A stretch of DNA of 47,669 nt from Caulobacteraceae bacterium (GTDB taxonomy: Bacteria > Pseudomonadota > Alphaproteobacteria > Caulobacterales > Caulobacteraceae): NCBI GenBank assembly GCA_030446805.1, contig JAUJMO010000004.1, positions 56,812 through 104,480 on the forward strand. Reading direction: 5' to 3'. The position numbers were made by a program, and so were the translations under genes. The notes beneath the pieces were generated by a model, which saw nothing but the letters and a program-made list of their open reading frames with translations, was not told the DNA's origin and did no database searches. Shown in pieces: positions 25,212 through 33,580 of the stretch. Numbering within the stretch: position 1 is the stretch's first letter; each line of letters starts with the position of its first letter.

Positions 25212-26323
25212 TGGCCGAGAACAACAATGTTCTGAGCCTCCGGCCTGAAAGCGAATGCCGGTGGGACTGCGCCAGCTTCGGCGAGGTGATGCTGCGCTTC
25301 GATCCCGGCGTCGGGCGGGTTCGCAATGCGCGCCAATTCACCGTTTGGGAGGGCGGCGGCGAGTACAATGTGGCCCGCGCCATGCGCAAGTGCTGGGGCA
25401 AGCGCGCCACGGTCGCCACGGCCCTGCCGATCAACGACCTGGGCTGGCTGGTGGAGGATTTCATCATGCAGGGCGGCGTGGACATGAGCCACGTGGTCTG
25501 GCGCGAGTTCGACGGCCTGGGTCGCAACACTCGGGTCGGTTTGAACTTCACGGAGAAGGGTTTCGGGATCCGCGCCGCGCTGGGCGCCGCCGACCGGGGA
25601 CACTCGGCGGCCAGTCAGATCCGGCCCGGCGAGATCAACTGGGAGAAGCTGTTCGGCGAGGAGGGCGTGCGCTGGTTCCACACCGGGGGCATCTTCGCGG
25701 CCCTGGCGCCCAACACTTCCGAGGCCGTGATCGAAGCCGTTGAAGTCGCGCGGAAATACGGCACGATCATTAGCTACGACCTGAACTATCGCCCCAGCCT
25801 CTGGAAGAGCCAGGGCGGCAAGGAAGGCGCCCAGAAGATCAATCGCAACATCGCCCAGTACGTCGATGTCATGATCGGTAACGAGGAGGACTTCACCGCC
25901 TGTCTCGGCTTCGAGGTGGAGGGGCTGGACGAGCACATCTCGTCCATCGACCCGGCCAACTTCAAGAAGATGATTCAGACGGCCGTTAGCGAGTTTCCGA
26001 ACTTCAAGGTGGCGGCGACCACCCTGCGCAACGCCCGGACGGCGACCTTCAACGACTGGTCGGCGATCATCTGGGCGGGTGGGGAGTTCTATCAGTCCGT
26101 CATGCGCGAGAACCTGGAGATCTATGACCGGGTGGGCGGCGGCGACGGCTTCGCCTCCGGCCTGGCTTTCGGCTTCATGGAAGGCCTGGGACCCCAGGCC
26201 GCCGTGGAGTACGGCGCGGCCCACGGGGCGCTGGCCATGACCACGCCCGGCGACACCTCCATGGTCAACCGCAAGGAGGTCGAGGCGGTGATGAAGGGCA
26301 AGGGCGCCCGGGTGATCCGCTGA
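25211..26323 (+). CDS. kdgK: PfkB-family 2-keto-3-deoxygluconate kinase, long form
   Basis: A 370-residue ribokinase-fold sugar kinase, longer than the ~310 of enterobacterial KdgK. SFGEVMLRFDPGVGRVRNAR opens the fold, EGGGEYNVARAMRKC binds the sugar, YDLNYRPSLWKS is the central motif and DRVGGGDGFASGLAFGF contains the catalytic Asp and anion hole. It phosphorylates KDG coming from both UxaA and KduD and hands it to the adjacent aldolase; the genes overlap by one base. A second, shorter KDG-type kinase occurs at 27755-28750. Confidence 0.9.
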   Translation: MAENNNVLSLRPESECRWDCASFGEVMLRFDPGVGRVRNARQFTVWEGGGEYNVARAMRKCWGKRATVATALPINDLGWLVEDFIMQGGVDMSHVVWREFDGLGRNTRVGLNFTEKGFGIRAALGAADRGHSAASQIRPGEINWEKLFGEEGVRWFHTGGIFAALAPNTSEAVIEAVEVARKYGTIISYDLNYRPSLWKSQGGKEGAQKINRNIAQYVDVMIGNEEDFTACLGFEVEGLDEHISSIDPANFKKMIQTAVSEFPNFKVAATTLRNARTATFNDWSAIIWAGGEFYQSVMRENLEIYDRVGGGDGFASGLAFGFMEGLGPQAAVEYGAAHGALAMTTPGDTSMVNRKEVEAVMKGKGARVIR

Positions 26324-26460
26324 CGAGGCCGGCGGGGGCGGTTGGCGCCGGGCCTCACCTTCGCCGGATCTCCCCAGGACCTGGAAACCCGCAGCCGCGG
26401 GCCGCTTGACGGGGGGGCGGCATGGAGCGTCAAGAGGACGGCTCTCGACAGGATAACCGA

Positions 26461-27597
26461 ATGACGGATCAGCTGCAGGGGCTGACGCGGGTGGCCGAGC
26501 ATCACTGGACCGAGGCGGACTTGGCCCACCGCGCGTGGCGCTTTGGGCCGGTGGACCGGCCTCCCTACGCCAACTACGTGAAGCTGCTGCCCAACGGGGA
26601 TGTCGCGGGCGAGCTGGGCGACAACGAGGCTCGCTGGCGGGTGGTTGACGGGCAGCTCCAGTTTCTGGACCGGTTCGACCGGATTTCGACGAAGTTCGAC
26701 CAAGCCTTTCTGGACGGGGAGGGGCGGTTCGCCCTGGCAGGGGAGTTCCTGCAGCCCTCAGGCTTGGCCCACCATGTGCTGCGGGAAGTGGCGACCGGCG
26801 GCGGGCTGGCGCCCAGTGGCGCGGGGTTGGAGCTGATCCACCGCCCACCAGCCACCAAACGGCGCAATCTTGTGGTGCTGCGGGCCAATGAGCGTTCGCT
26901 GCACACGCAATGGCCGCGCGACATCACCGACGAGGACCGCAGCTGGGACCTCTGCCTCAGCTCCTATGCGGCCAAGGAGAATTTCGGGCACGACGAGTTC
27001 GCGGAGTACCAGGTCCATCACAAAGGGATGAAGCTCGAAGCGCTTCACCAGTTGCTGCACAAGGGCAGCCCGCTCTGGGATTACGACTACATCACCCTGC
27101 CTGACGACGACCTGATGATGAGCTGGCGGGACCTGAACCAGTTGTTCGCCATCTGCCGACGGTTCGGGCTCGACTTGGCGCAGCCGTCGCTGGACCCGGC
27201 GGGGGTGCACGTCGCCCACCCGATCACGCGACGTAACGAGCGCTTCCTGCTCCGCTACGTGTCCTTCGTGGAGGTGATGATGCCCGTGTTCTCGCGCGAC
27301 GCGCTGCTGGCCTGCGTGGGGACCTTCGGCGAGACGCAGAGCGGCTTCGGGGCCGACAACGTCTGGCCCAAGCTCCTGGGCGAGCCATTGAACCGGATGG
27401 CGATCATCGACAAGGTTGCGGTGCTGCACACCCGTCCGCAAGGCGCGAACTACGACGTGGACGGCGCCATCGCGGAGGGTAACAGGCTTCAGCACGGCTA
27501 CCATGCGCCCAGCCGGGTCTTGGAGTACGGCGGCATCCGCGCGAACCGACGCGACATGCAGAGATGGGCGTCTCCGGCGGCGGATGAGCTCTGGTAG
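26461..27597 (+). CDS. DUF707 family protein, putative GT-A-like
   Basis: A 378-residue protein started at the ATG at 26461 after AGGATAA; a longer frame from 26422 lacks such a site. Residues ~1-120 contain a small beta-like domain (NYVKLLPNGDVAGELGDNEARW, FDRISTKFDQAF). The DUF707 part begins at RRNLVVLRANERSLHTQW and has WDLCLSSYAA, the acidic triad D215-D217 in LPDDDLMM, LAQPSLDP, RYVSFVEVMMPVFSR and VLHTRPQG. The DDD triad resembles the metal site of GT-A glycosyltransferases, but no activity is established to my knowledge. It follows kdgK by 137 bases. Why a sugar-catabolic gene run contains it is unclear. Confidence 0.75.
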   Translation: MTDQLQGLTRVAEHHWTEADLAHRAWRFGPVDRPPYANYVKLLPNGDVAGELGDNEARWRVVDGQLQFLDRFDRISTKFDQAFLDGEGRFALAGEFLQPSGLAHHVLREVATGGGLAPSGAGLELIHRPPATKRRNLVVLRANERSLHTQWPRDITDEDRSWDLCLSSYAAKENFGHDEFAEYQVHHKGMKLEALHQLLHKGSPLWDYDYITLPDDDLMMSWRDLNQLFAICRRFGLDLAQPSLDPAGVHVAHPITRRNERFLLRYVSFVEVMMPVFSRDALLACVGTFGETQSGFGADNVWPKLLGEPLNRMAIIDKVAVLHTRPQGANYDVDGAIAEGNRLQHGYHAPSRVLEYGGIRANRRDMQRWASPAADELW

Positions 27598-27603
27598 GCT
27601 GGA

Positions 27604-27754
27604 TCAGGACGTCGCGGCGCCCAGGAAGCTCGGTTCGGCGAAGAGGGCGCGGTGCAAGAAGAGTCTCGGCCCGTCATAGGTCCATTGCGGGGCGTCGCCC
27701 GCCGGAACGCCGCCGTCCACGTCATGGGCGGCGTGGCCGCGGTCGCTCAGGTCT
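27604..27754 (-). pseudogene. Protein-like remnant between DUF707 and kdgK2
   Basis: On the minus strand, one frame past the kdgK2 stop, a ~50-codon open stretch reads like a genuine protein C-terminus (DLSDRGHAAHDVDGG, then WTYDGPRLFLHRALF, ending FLGAATS before TGA). It has no ATG; a GTG inside HDVDGG is the only start candidate. It could be the tail of a lost gene downstream of kdgK2. I do not recognise the family. Confidence 0.35.
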
Positions 27755-28750
27755 TCAGCGCTTCACGTCGAACCGAGCGCCGTGGAAGCCCTCTACATCG
27801 GCGGCGGTGGCGAGATTGAAGTCGCCCGGGGTGGAGTGCTTGATGCAGGCGGCGGCAATGGCGAACCGGGCCGTGGCCTGCTCGTCCAGGCCGGTCAGCA
27901 GGCCATGGAGGACGCCGGCGGCGTAGGCGTCGCCCCCGCCGATGCGGTCCACGATAGGCGTCACCGTATAGGTGGGCGTGGTCCAGGCGCCCTGACGGCT
28001 GAACAGAATGCCGGACAGGGCGTGGTGATCTACGCTGAGCTGTTCGCGCGAGGTGGATGCGATCCAGCGGAGGCCGGGAAAGGCCTGGAAGGCGGCCTCG
28101 GCGCCGGCTTCCCTGCTGGGGATGTCGCGGCCGAGCATCAGGCCGAAGTCGCGATGGTCGCCGAACACCACGTCGGCCACCCCGAGCAGGCGGCGCAGCA
28201 CCGCGGGGGCGTCGCCGCTCCACGCCTCCCACAGCTTCTGGCGGTAGTTGCAGTCCACTGAGACAGGGACTCCCGCGGCCCGGGCGGCCTCGGCGGCGCG
28301 GACGACGGCCTGGGCGCCCTCGGCGCTGACGGCGGCGCTGGCGCCTGAAACATGGAGACGGTTGGCCCCGGCCAGGGCCTGGGTCCAGTTGACCGCGTCC
28401 GCGGGCGCGCGGGCGAAGGCGGTGTCGGCGCGATCGTAGAGGATGTCGGACGGGCGGTGGATGGCGCCGGTCTCGAGGAAGTAGAGCCCCATGCGGCCAG
28501 GGCCTTCGACCACGCGCGAGGTGTCGACGCCCCAACGCCGCAGCTCGCCCAGAGCGGCGTGGGCCAGGTGGTTGTCGGGGACGACGCTGACGATCGCGGC
28601 CGGATGGCCGAACCGGCTCAGGGACACGGCGACACTGGCCTCCGCGCCGCCGTAGTAGACGTCGAGCCGAGGCGTCTGCAGCAGGAACTCGCGACCAGGG
28701 GCCGCGAGCCGGAGCAGGAGCTCGCCGAAGCAGACAACCCGGCCGGTCAC
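27755..28750 (-). CDS. kdgK: PfkB-family 2-keto-3-deoxygluconate kinase, second copy
   Basis: A 331-residue ribokinase-fold kinase. CFGELLLRLAAPGREFLLQ and YYGGAEASVAVSLSRFGH match KdgK of the standard length class, and VDCNYRQKLW plus DRIGGGDAYAAGVLHGL (catalytic Asp) are intact. It has no export signal. It is the last gene of the minus-strand operon and overlaps the GlcG/HbpS-like gene by four bases. It is clearly different from the 370-residue kinase at 25211, so the locus has two non-identical KDG-type kinases. This one might act on KDG itself or on a related keto-deoxy sugar acid. Confidence 0.88.
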   Translation of the reverse strand: MTGRVVCFGELLLRLAAPGREFLLQTPRLDVYYGGAEASVAVSLSRFGHPAAIVSVVPDNHLAHAALGELRRWGVDTSRVVEGPGRMGLYFLETGAIHRPSDILYDRADTAFARAPADAVNWTQALAGANRLHVSGASAAVSAEGAQAVVRAAEAARAAGVPVSVDCNYRQKLWEAWSGDAPAVLRRLLGVADVVFGDHRDFGLMLGRDIPSREAGAEAAFQAFPGLRWIASTSREQLSVDHHALSGILFSRQGAWTTPTYTVTPIVDRIGGGDAYAAGVLHGLLTGLDEQATARFAIAAACIKHSTPGDFNLATAADVEGFHGARFDVKR

Positions 28751-29217
28751 CGCAGGGCGGCCAGTCCGACGGCCGCGACCTGGCCGTCCTCCTCGGACGT
28801 GCCGCCGCTGACGCCCAGGGCGCCGATCACACGACCGCTCGCCAGGATGGGGACGCCGCCTTCGACGGCGATCACGCCGGGCAGGGACAGGACGGCCGTG
28901 CGCCCCCCGGCGACCTGATCGGACCAGGCCTTGGTCGGGCGGCGGAAGCGGGCTGAGCTGCGCGCCTTGGCCAGCGCCACCTCCGTTGAGCCGTTCTGGG
29001 TTGCGTCCATCTTCTCGAACGAGATCAGTTCCCCGGCAGGGTCGACCACGGCGAAGCTCATGCTGAAGCCACGCCGGGCGGCTTCGGCGCGGGCCGCGCC
29101 GATCGCTCGTTCCGCCTGGACCAGGGTCACGGGAGGGCCGTAAGGGCCGGGGGTCTGCTGGGCGGCGGCGGGCCCCGCGGCGAGCAGAGCCAGAGCGAGC
29201 AGGAGACGGCCGGTCAT
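28747..29217 (-). CDS. Exported GlcG/HbpS-like (heme-binding family) protein
   Basis: A 156-residue protein of the GlcG/HbpS/PduO-C fold. A signal peptide MTGRLLLALALLAAGPAAAQQ is followed by the domain: VTLVQAERAIGAARAEAARRGF, FAVVDPAGELISFEKMDATQNGS, KARSSARFRRPTKAW and GVIAVEGGVPILASGRVIGALGVSGGTSEEDGQVA. Some relatives bind heme; many members are simply found beside sugar or glycolate genes with no known role. It overlaps genes on both sides (four bases each), so it is tightly co-translated with an esterase and a KDG kinase. A periplasmic location is expected. Confidence 0.85.
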   Translation of the reverse strand: MTGRLLLALALLAAGPAAAQQTPGPYGPPVTLVQAERAIGAARAEAARRGFSMSFAVVDPAGELISFEKMDATQNGSTEVALAKARSSARFRRPTKAWSDQVAGGRTAVLSLPGVIAVEGGVPILASGRVIGALGVSGGTSEEDGQVAAVGLAALR

Positions 29218-30212
29218 GAGGCGCTCCGGACCGCAGGGTCGCTGTAGCCGTGGCGGTTGAGCCAGGTCAGCATCAGGTCGGGCCAGGCTGCGACCGGCTT
29301 GCCGGCGATGGCGCGGAGGCCGAAGCCGTGGCCGCCCTCCTCGAACACGTGGAGTTCCGCTTGGCGACCGGCCGCGCGAAGGGCGGTGAACATGGCCAGG
29401 GCGTTCTCTACAGGCACTGACGCGTCGTCGGCCGCATGAAGGATCAGGGTGGGCGGGGTCTGAGGTCCCACCGTCAGGCTGGGCGTGACCGCCCGGGTGC
29501 GTTCGGGCGAGGGAGAGGAGCCCAGCAACTGGGTGCGGGAGCCGGCGTGGACGGCGGGGCCGTCCATCAGGATGACGGGGTAGCCCAGAACGGCGAAGTC
29601 CGGACGGGCGGGCAGGGTGTCCGCCGCGTCCACGGACGCGTAGGTCCGGGCGGCGTGGCGGGTCGCCAGGGAGGCGGCGAGGTGGCCGCCCGCCGAGAAT
29701 CCGAGCACCGCGATGCGGCCCGGGTCGATGCGAAGCGAGGCGGCCCTTTGGCGTAGCAGGCGCACGGCCCGCTGGGCGTCCTGGAGCGGGGCCTCGCCGC
29801 GGGGCGTCCAGCCGTCGCCGGGTAAGCGGTAGCGCAGCACAAAGGCGGTGACGCCGCGCGCGTTGAGCCAGCGCGCCGTCTCAAAGCCCTCCTTGTCGAT
29901 GACCACGCGCTGATAGCCCCCGCCCGGGATGATCAGCATGGCCGCGCCGTTCGGCCGGGCCGGGCGAAGAACCGTCAGCGTCGGGACCGCCACGTGCTCG
30001 ACGTAGCGGTCACGCAGCGTGGCGGGCGTTGCGCTGCGTTCGGTCACGACCTCGGTCGGAAGCCGGGCCGGTGCGCCGGGCGCCCGGCCCGGCCAGAGGC
30101 GGATGACCTCGGCCGGGTCGTCCGCGTAGCTCGCGGTCTGTGCCCGCGAGTTGGGGGGAAGGGCCGCAGCGGCGCAGGCCGACAGGGCTGCTCGGCGTGT
30201 AAGGTCAGCCAC
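29214..30212 (-). CDS. Exported alpha/beta-hydrolase (carbohydrate esterase-like)
   Basis: A 332-residue protein starting with GTG. The N-terminus DLTRRAALSACAAAALPPNSRAQ is a twin-arginine-type signal. The catalytic set is visible: oxyanion HGGG-like IPGGGYQ, the nucleophile Ser in LGFSAGGHLA, Asp in LHAADDASVPVENAL, and His in EEGGHGFG. It resembles acetyl-xylan/feruloyl esterase-type hydrolases found in polysaccharide loci and probably removes acetyl groups from pectin (inference). Its start overlaps the pectate lyase end by 8 bases. A close paralogue lies at 43595. Confidence 0.87.
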   Translation of the reverse strand: MADLTRRAALSACAAAALPPNSRAQTASYADDPAEVIRLWPGRAPGAPARLPTEVVTERSATPATLRDRYVEHVAVPTLTVLRPARPNGAAMLIIPGGGYQRVVIDKEGFETARWLNARGVTAFVLRYRLPGDGWTPRGEAPLQDAQRAVRLLRQRAASLRIDPGRIAVLGFSAGGHLAASLATRHAARTYASVDAADTLPARPDFAVLGYPVILMDGPAVHAGSRTQLLGSSPSPERTRAVTPSLTVGPQTPPTLILHAADDASVPVENALAMFTALRAAGRQAELHVFEEGGHGFGLRAIAGKPVAAWPDLMLTWLNRHGYSDPAVRSAS

Positions 30213-31845
30213 GGGCAGGTCCTAGTTGATCAAGATGTCGGATCAAGGTCTTCATGTTCTGGACGAAGGCGGCGGTGCTGACGCCGACGGCCGGCGTGGT
30301 TGCGGGATAGGGTGAGGTGTCCCACGCGTCGCCCACATAGGTGCTCGCGTAGTCGCCGGGCGTCGGCGTTTTCGGCCCGGGACCGCGATAAGGATTGCTG
30401 GTCTGAACCAGGGGGGTGGGCCAATATCCCTGGGCGTTGAGCCCGGCGATGAGCTGGGCCGCCGACTGGCCGCCGGGCTCGCGACCCGGCCCCTCGGGAC
30501 TGCGGCCGGCGTTCAGGTCGGAAGTCTCGATATCCTCAAGCGCGAAGTAGCGGGGCAGGGGGGTGAGCCCGGTGCTCCGCAGCTGCGAATTGCGGGCGAC
30601 CTGCCCCTGCGGCGCAGCTCTCAGGCGCTCATAGCGCTGCCGTAAGCCCGCCAGGTTCACCTGCCGGAAGGCGGAGTAGTGGCCCAGCGTCTTCTCCGGG
30701 CTGTAATCCCAGAAGTACTCGCCGTTGACGACGTTGGAACCGCGGCGATGGACGTAGATCGGCCGGTCCGTGCCGATCTCGATAAAGGTCGGGTGGCTGC
30801 GGCCGTTTCGCGGGGCCGGTAGCTTGACCTTCTCCAGCCAGTCCAGCGCCTCGGGGATCCGGGTCAGGAACTTCGGGTCGCCGGTCAGCTGGTAGAAGTT
30901 CATGAGTTGGGTGAGGTTGGCGGCGGTGGTGTGGGTGGCGAACGCGCGGGGCTCATAGCTGCGTGCGCCCACGGGGCGGCCCTGAAGGTCGTGCTGCAGG
31001 CCCCAGGCGGGCTGAGGCATGGGCTGCTGCAGCGCCACGAAGGTGTTCATCCCGCGGGTGATGGCGTCGTCGATCCGCCGGTTCGGCCCGAGCGTCTGGC
31101 GCACCATGACCAGGAACTTGATGTTCTCGCCGGCCACATCGTCGTTGAAGGTGACGTAGCTGGTGTAGTCGGGTCGGCCGCCTTTGCTGAATTCCGCGCG
31201 CGACGGATATCTCTGGGGCCAGCCGCCGTTGGGGTATTGGCTGTCCAGAACGAGCTTGACGGCCCGGTCCAGCGGTCCGCGGTAGCGGCGGTCGCGCTTC
31301 TCCAGGTAGATCCGCAGGAGGAACTGCATGGCCTCCGACGTCCCGGCGTCGTCGAAGGTGGAGTTGCGCCAATTGTGCTGGAATTCCTCCATGCGCCAGG
31401 CGTTGGCGCCGTAGGTGTCGTACCAGCGCTGGAGCGACTGCGGTCCGGCGAAGTCATGGATGTAGTTCCAGCCCCCCGAAGGCTGCTGGGCGGCGGTGAG
31501 GGCTGCGGCGACCGACTGGGCCGCGCGGTAGTAAAACTCGTCCCCGGTGGCGTGATAGGCGTCCAGGTAGAGGTGGCCCACCGTGCCGGTTCCGGGGGGC
31601 TGGATCCAGATCATGGTCGGGCTGGCTTCCAGCTCGCCCCAGCGGCGTGAAAAATCGGGCAGGTAGGACCAGACGTAGCCGCCCTTGTAGGCCGCTTCGT
31701 CCAGCATGAAGCGGGTGGCGCGCTTCATGGCCGCAAGCGTGGTGATGCGGTCGGCCGGCGCCGCGGGCGCCTGGGCCAAGGCGGGAGCGACCGCCAGGCC
31801 GGCGAGCGCGGCGGAGGCGGCGAGAAGGGCGCGGCGGGAGATCAT
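30205..31845 (-). CDS. Secreted pectate lyase, PL10-type
   Basis: A 546-residue enzyme. I use the ATG at 31845, which has GAGG nine bases upstream; an ATG at 31857 overlaps the esterase stop. The signal MISRRALLAASAALAGLAVAPALAQ has paired arginines. An alpha/alpha-toroid-like region follows (WIQPPGTGTVGHLYLDAYHATGD, QQPSGGWNYIHDF). The pectic-acid-lyase signature is PNGGWPQRYPSRAEF plus YTSYVTFNDDVAGENIKFL, then AFATHTTAANLTQLMNFYQLTGD. It should cleave polygalacturonate by beta-elimination, giving the unsaturated ends handled by GH105, Ogl and KduI/KduD. Confidence 0.82.
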   Translation of the reverse strand: MISRRALLAASAALAGLAVAPALAQAPAAPADRITTLAAMKRATRFMLDEAAYKGGYVWSYLPDFSRRWGELEASPTMIWIQPPGTGTVGHLYLDAYHATGDEFYYRAAQSVAAALTAAQQPSGGWNYIHDFAGPQSLQRWYDTYGANAWRMEEFQHNWRNSTFDDAGTSEAMQFLLRIYLEKRDRRYRGPLDRAVKLVLDSQYPNGGWPQRYPSRAEFSKGGRPDYTSYVTFNDDVAGENIKFLVMVRQTLGPNRRIDDAITRGMNTFVALQQPMPQPAWGLQHDLQGRPVGARSYEPRAFATHTTAANLTQLMNFYQLTGDPKFLTRIPEALDWLEKVKLPAPRNGRSHPTFIEIGTDRPIYVHRRGSNVVNGEYFWDYSPEKTLGHYSAFRQVNLAGLRQRYERLRAAPQGQVARNSQLRSTGLTPLPRYFALEDIETSDLNAGRSPEGPGREPGGQSAAQLIAGLNAQGYWPTPLVQTSNPYRGPGPKTPTPGDYASTYVGDAWDTSPYPATTPAVGVSTAAFVQNMKTLIRHLDQLGPARG

Positions 31846-31853
31846 GCTGAGCC

Positions 31854-33440
31854 TCATGTGCCGGGCTGGACGTAGGGAACCCGGGCGAAGAGCCGGCGCT
31901 CGGCCCCGCGTGGGTCGTTCTCGGCGCGCGGCGGGATGTCGAACACCAGCGTCCGCCGCTGCGGCAGGGTGTAGCGATCCCACCGCGGGATGGCGCGGTT
32001 GTTCGGGTCGCCCGTCCGGGCGAAGGCGATGAAGGTCTCGCTCAGCAGCGTGGCCATGAGCCTGGCCTGCGGTCCTTCGGCGGTCGCTCCGGGCTTGTCG
32101 GTGTTGTCGAACACGAGCTGGATGTCGGCTCCGTGGGGGGCGCCGAACTTGCCGCCGTCCCGCGGCGTGGCCCAGTCGAGCTGATAGGCCCAGGCCGGGG
32201 CGCCCGCCTTTGCGCGCTCCTCCGCCTCGATCACCGCGCCGCGCCACGAGCGGCCGGCGGTGGTGGCCGCGAACAGCACGTCGCTGGGCGAGTAGGTCGG
32301 GTACAATCGACGGTACTCGGCGATGATCACCTCCGGCGCCATGTCCACGCGCAGGTTGTTGAAGGTCAGCTTGGACGGAAGCTGGTCCCAGGTGAGCGTG
32401 AAGTTGGTCGGGTCGCCGCCCATGAAGGCGCGGGTCTCGTCATGGGTGTTGCCGATGATCATGGGGATGCTCAGGCCCTGGGGCGCGGCGTCCGGGTAGA
32501 AGGGGTGCCGGTGCAGGCTGCGGTCATCCATCACCGGGCCGAAGTAAACGCCGCCGTAGGGCAGGATCGGGTCGCGGGCGGCGTTGGCCTCGAGCAGGCG
32601 GTCGACGGGGAGCCGCAGCAGGTCCCGGGCCTGCTCGGGTTTGAGCTTGAGGTGGTCCAGCACGGCAAGCGCGCGCTGGGTGGCGTTGTGGGGCCCCGAG
32701 GCCGTGACCTGCTGACCGCTCATGGTCGCCGCGCGATGGAACAGCCCCTTGGCCGAGGGCGTGACCATCATGGTGGCGATCTTGGCGCCGCCGCCGGACT
32801 GGCCGAACGCCATGACCCTGTCCGGGTCCCCGCCGAACTCGGCGATGTTGTCCCGCACCCACCTCAGGGCGAGGTGCAGGTCGAGCTGGCCGGCGTTGCC
32901 GCTGTCGGCGAACAGGGCGCGGTTGGAAGGCGAGCCCAGGCGGGCGAGGTAGAGGTAGCCTGGGATGTTGAGACGGTGATTGACCGTGACCACCACGACG
33001 TCGCCCCGGCGGCACAGGTTGACGCCGTCGTACAGGGGGCTGGAGCCTGAACCGTTCGAATAGGCGCCGCCATGGAGGTAGACCATCACGGGGCGCTTGC
33101 GGCCGTCGCGCAGGCCCGGGGTCCAGACGTTCAGAAACAGGCAGTCCTCGCTCTCGCGCTCCTCATTGGAGGACTGCGGCGCGGATGAGCCGTAGGCGAC
33201 AGCTTCGCGCGTTTCCGTCCAGGGCTGCGGAGGAAGCGGAGCTTGGAATCGGCGGGGCGCGGTGTCGCCGCCGTAACGCACGCCTTTGAAAACGCTGACG
33301 CCTCGATCGACATATCCGCGCACGGGGCCGTGCCGCGTACGGACGGTCGGGGATGCCGGGTCCTGGGCATGGGCCACGCTCGCCAGCCCGGCCAGCGAGG
33401 TGAGCAGCAAGCCGCGTCGGTGCAGATCCATGGTGCTCAT
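31854..33440 (-). CDS. Exported type-B carboxylesterase
   Basis: A 528-residue carboxylesterase/lipase of the COesterase family. The signal DLHRRGLLLTSLAGLASVAHAQ is twin-arginine-like. Family features are VSVFKGVRYGGDTAPRRFQAP, SEDCLFLNVWTP, MVYLHGGAYSNGSG (oxyanion hole), FGQSGGGAKI with the nucleophile Ser, HDETRAF with the probable acid, and FGAPHGADIQLVF with the His. In a pectin locus it may hydrolyse methyl, acetyl or feruloyl esters. It is the first gene of the minus-strand operon; its stop overlaps the lyase start region and the CCGG operator lies 69 bases before its ATG. Confidence 0.87.
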   Translation of the reverse strand: MSTMDLHRRGLLLTSLAGLASVAHAQDPASPTVRTRHGPVRGYVDRGVSVFKGVRYGGDTAPRRFQAPLPPQPWTETREAVAYGSSAPQSSNEERESEDCLFLNVWTPGLRDGRKRPVMVYLHGGAYSNGSGSSPLYDGVNLCRRGDVVVVTVNHRLNIPGYLYLARLGSPSNRALFADSGNAGQLDLHLALRWVRDNIAEFGGDPDRVMAFGQSGGGAKIATMMVTPSAKGLFHRAATMSGQQVTASGPHNATQRALAVLDHLKLKPEQARDLLRLPVDRLLEANAARDPILPYGGVYFGPVMDDRSLHRHPFYPDAAPQGLSIPMIIGNTHDETRAFMGGDPTNFTLTWDQLPSKLTFNNLRVDMAPEVIIAEYRRLYPTYSPSDVLFAATTAGRSWRGAVIEAEERAKAGAPAWAYQLDWATPRDGGKFGAPHGADIQLVFDNTDKPGATAEGPQARLMATLLSETFIAFARTGDPNNRAIPRWDRYTLPQRRTLVFDIPPRAENDPRGAERRLFARVPYVQPGT

Positions 33441-33508
33441 GCGACCGCCTCGTCCTCCGGTGTTCGCTGGCGGGAGGAGGGCTCCGGCGCCACAGATCCG
33501 AGGTTAAG

Positions 33509-33522
33509 GAATACCGGTGTCA
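33509..33522. promoter_or_regulatory. Predicted operator before the esterase/lyase operon
   Basis: GAATACCGGTGTCA matches the consensus at 11 of 14 positions, with an intact right arm. It lies in the 140-base gap upstream of the carboxylesterase gene, within an AT-richer patch (GGTTAAGGAATA). Confidence 0.6.
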
Positions 33523-33580
33523 CGCCGCAAGCCGTTCGACTTGGCTTGATCTGCGGCGATGGGTGGCGGGCGCTCCCCCA

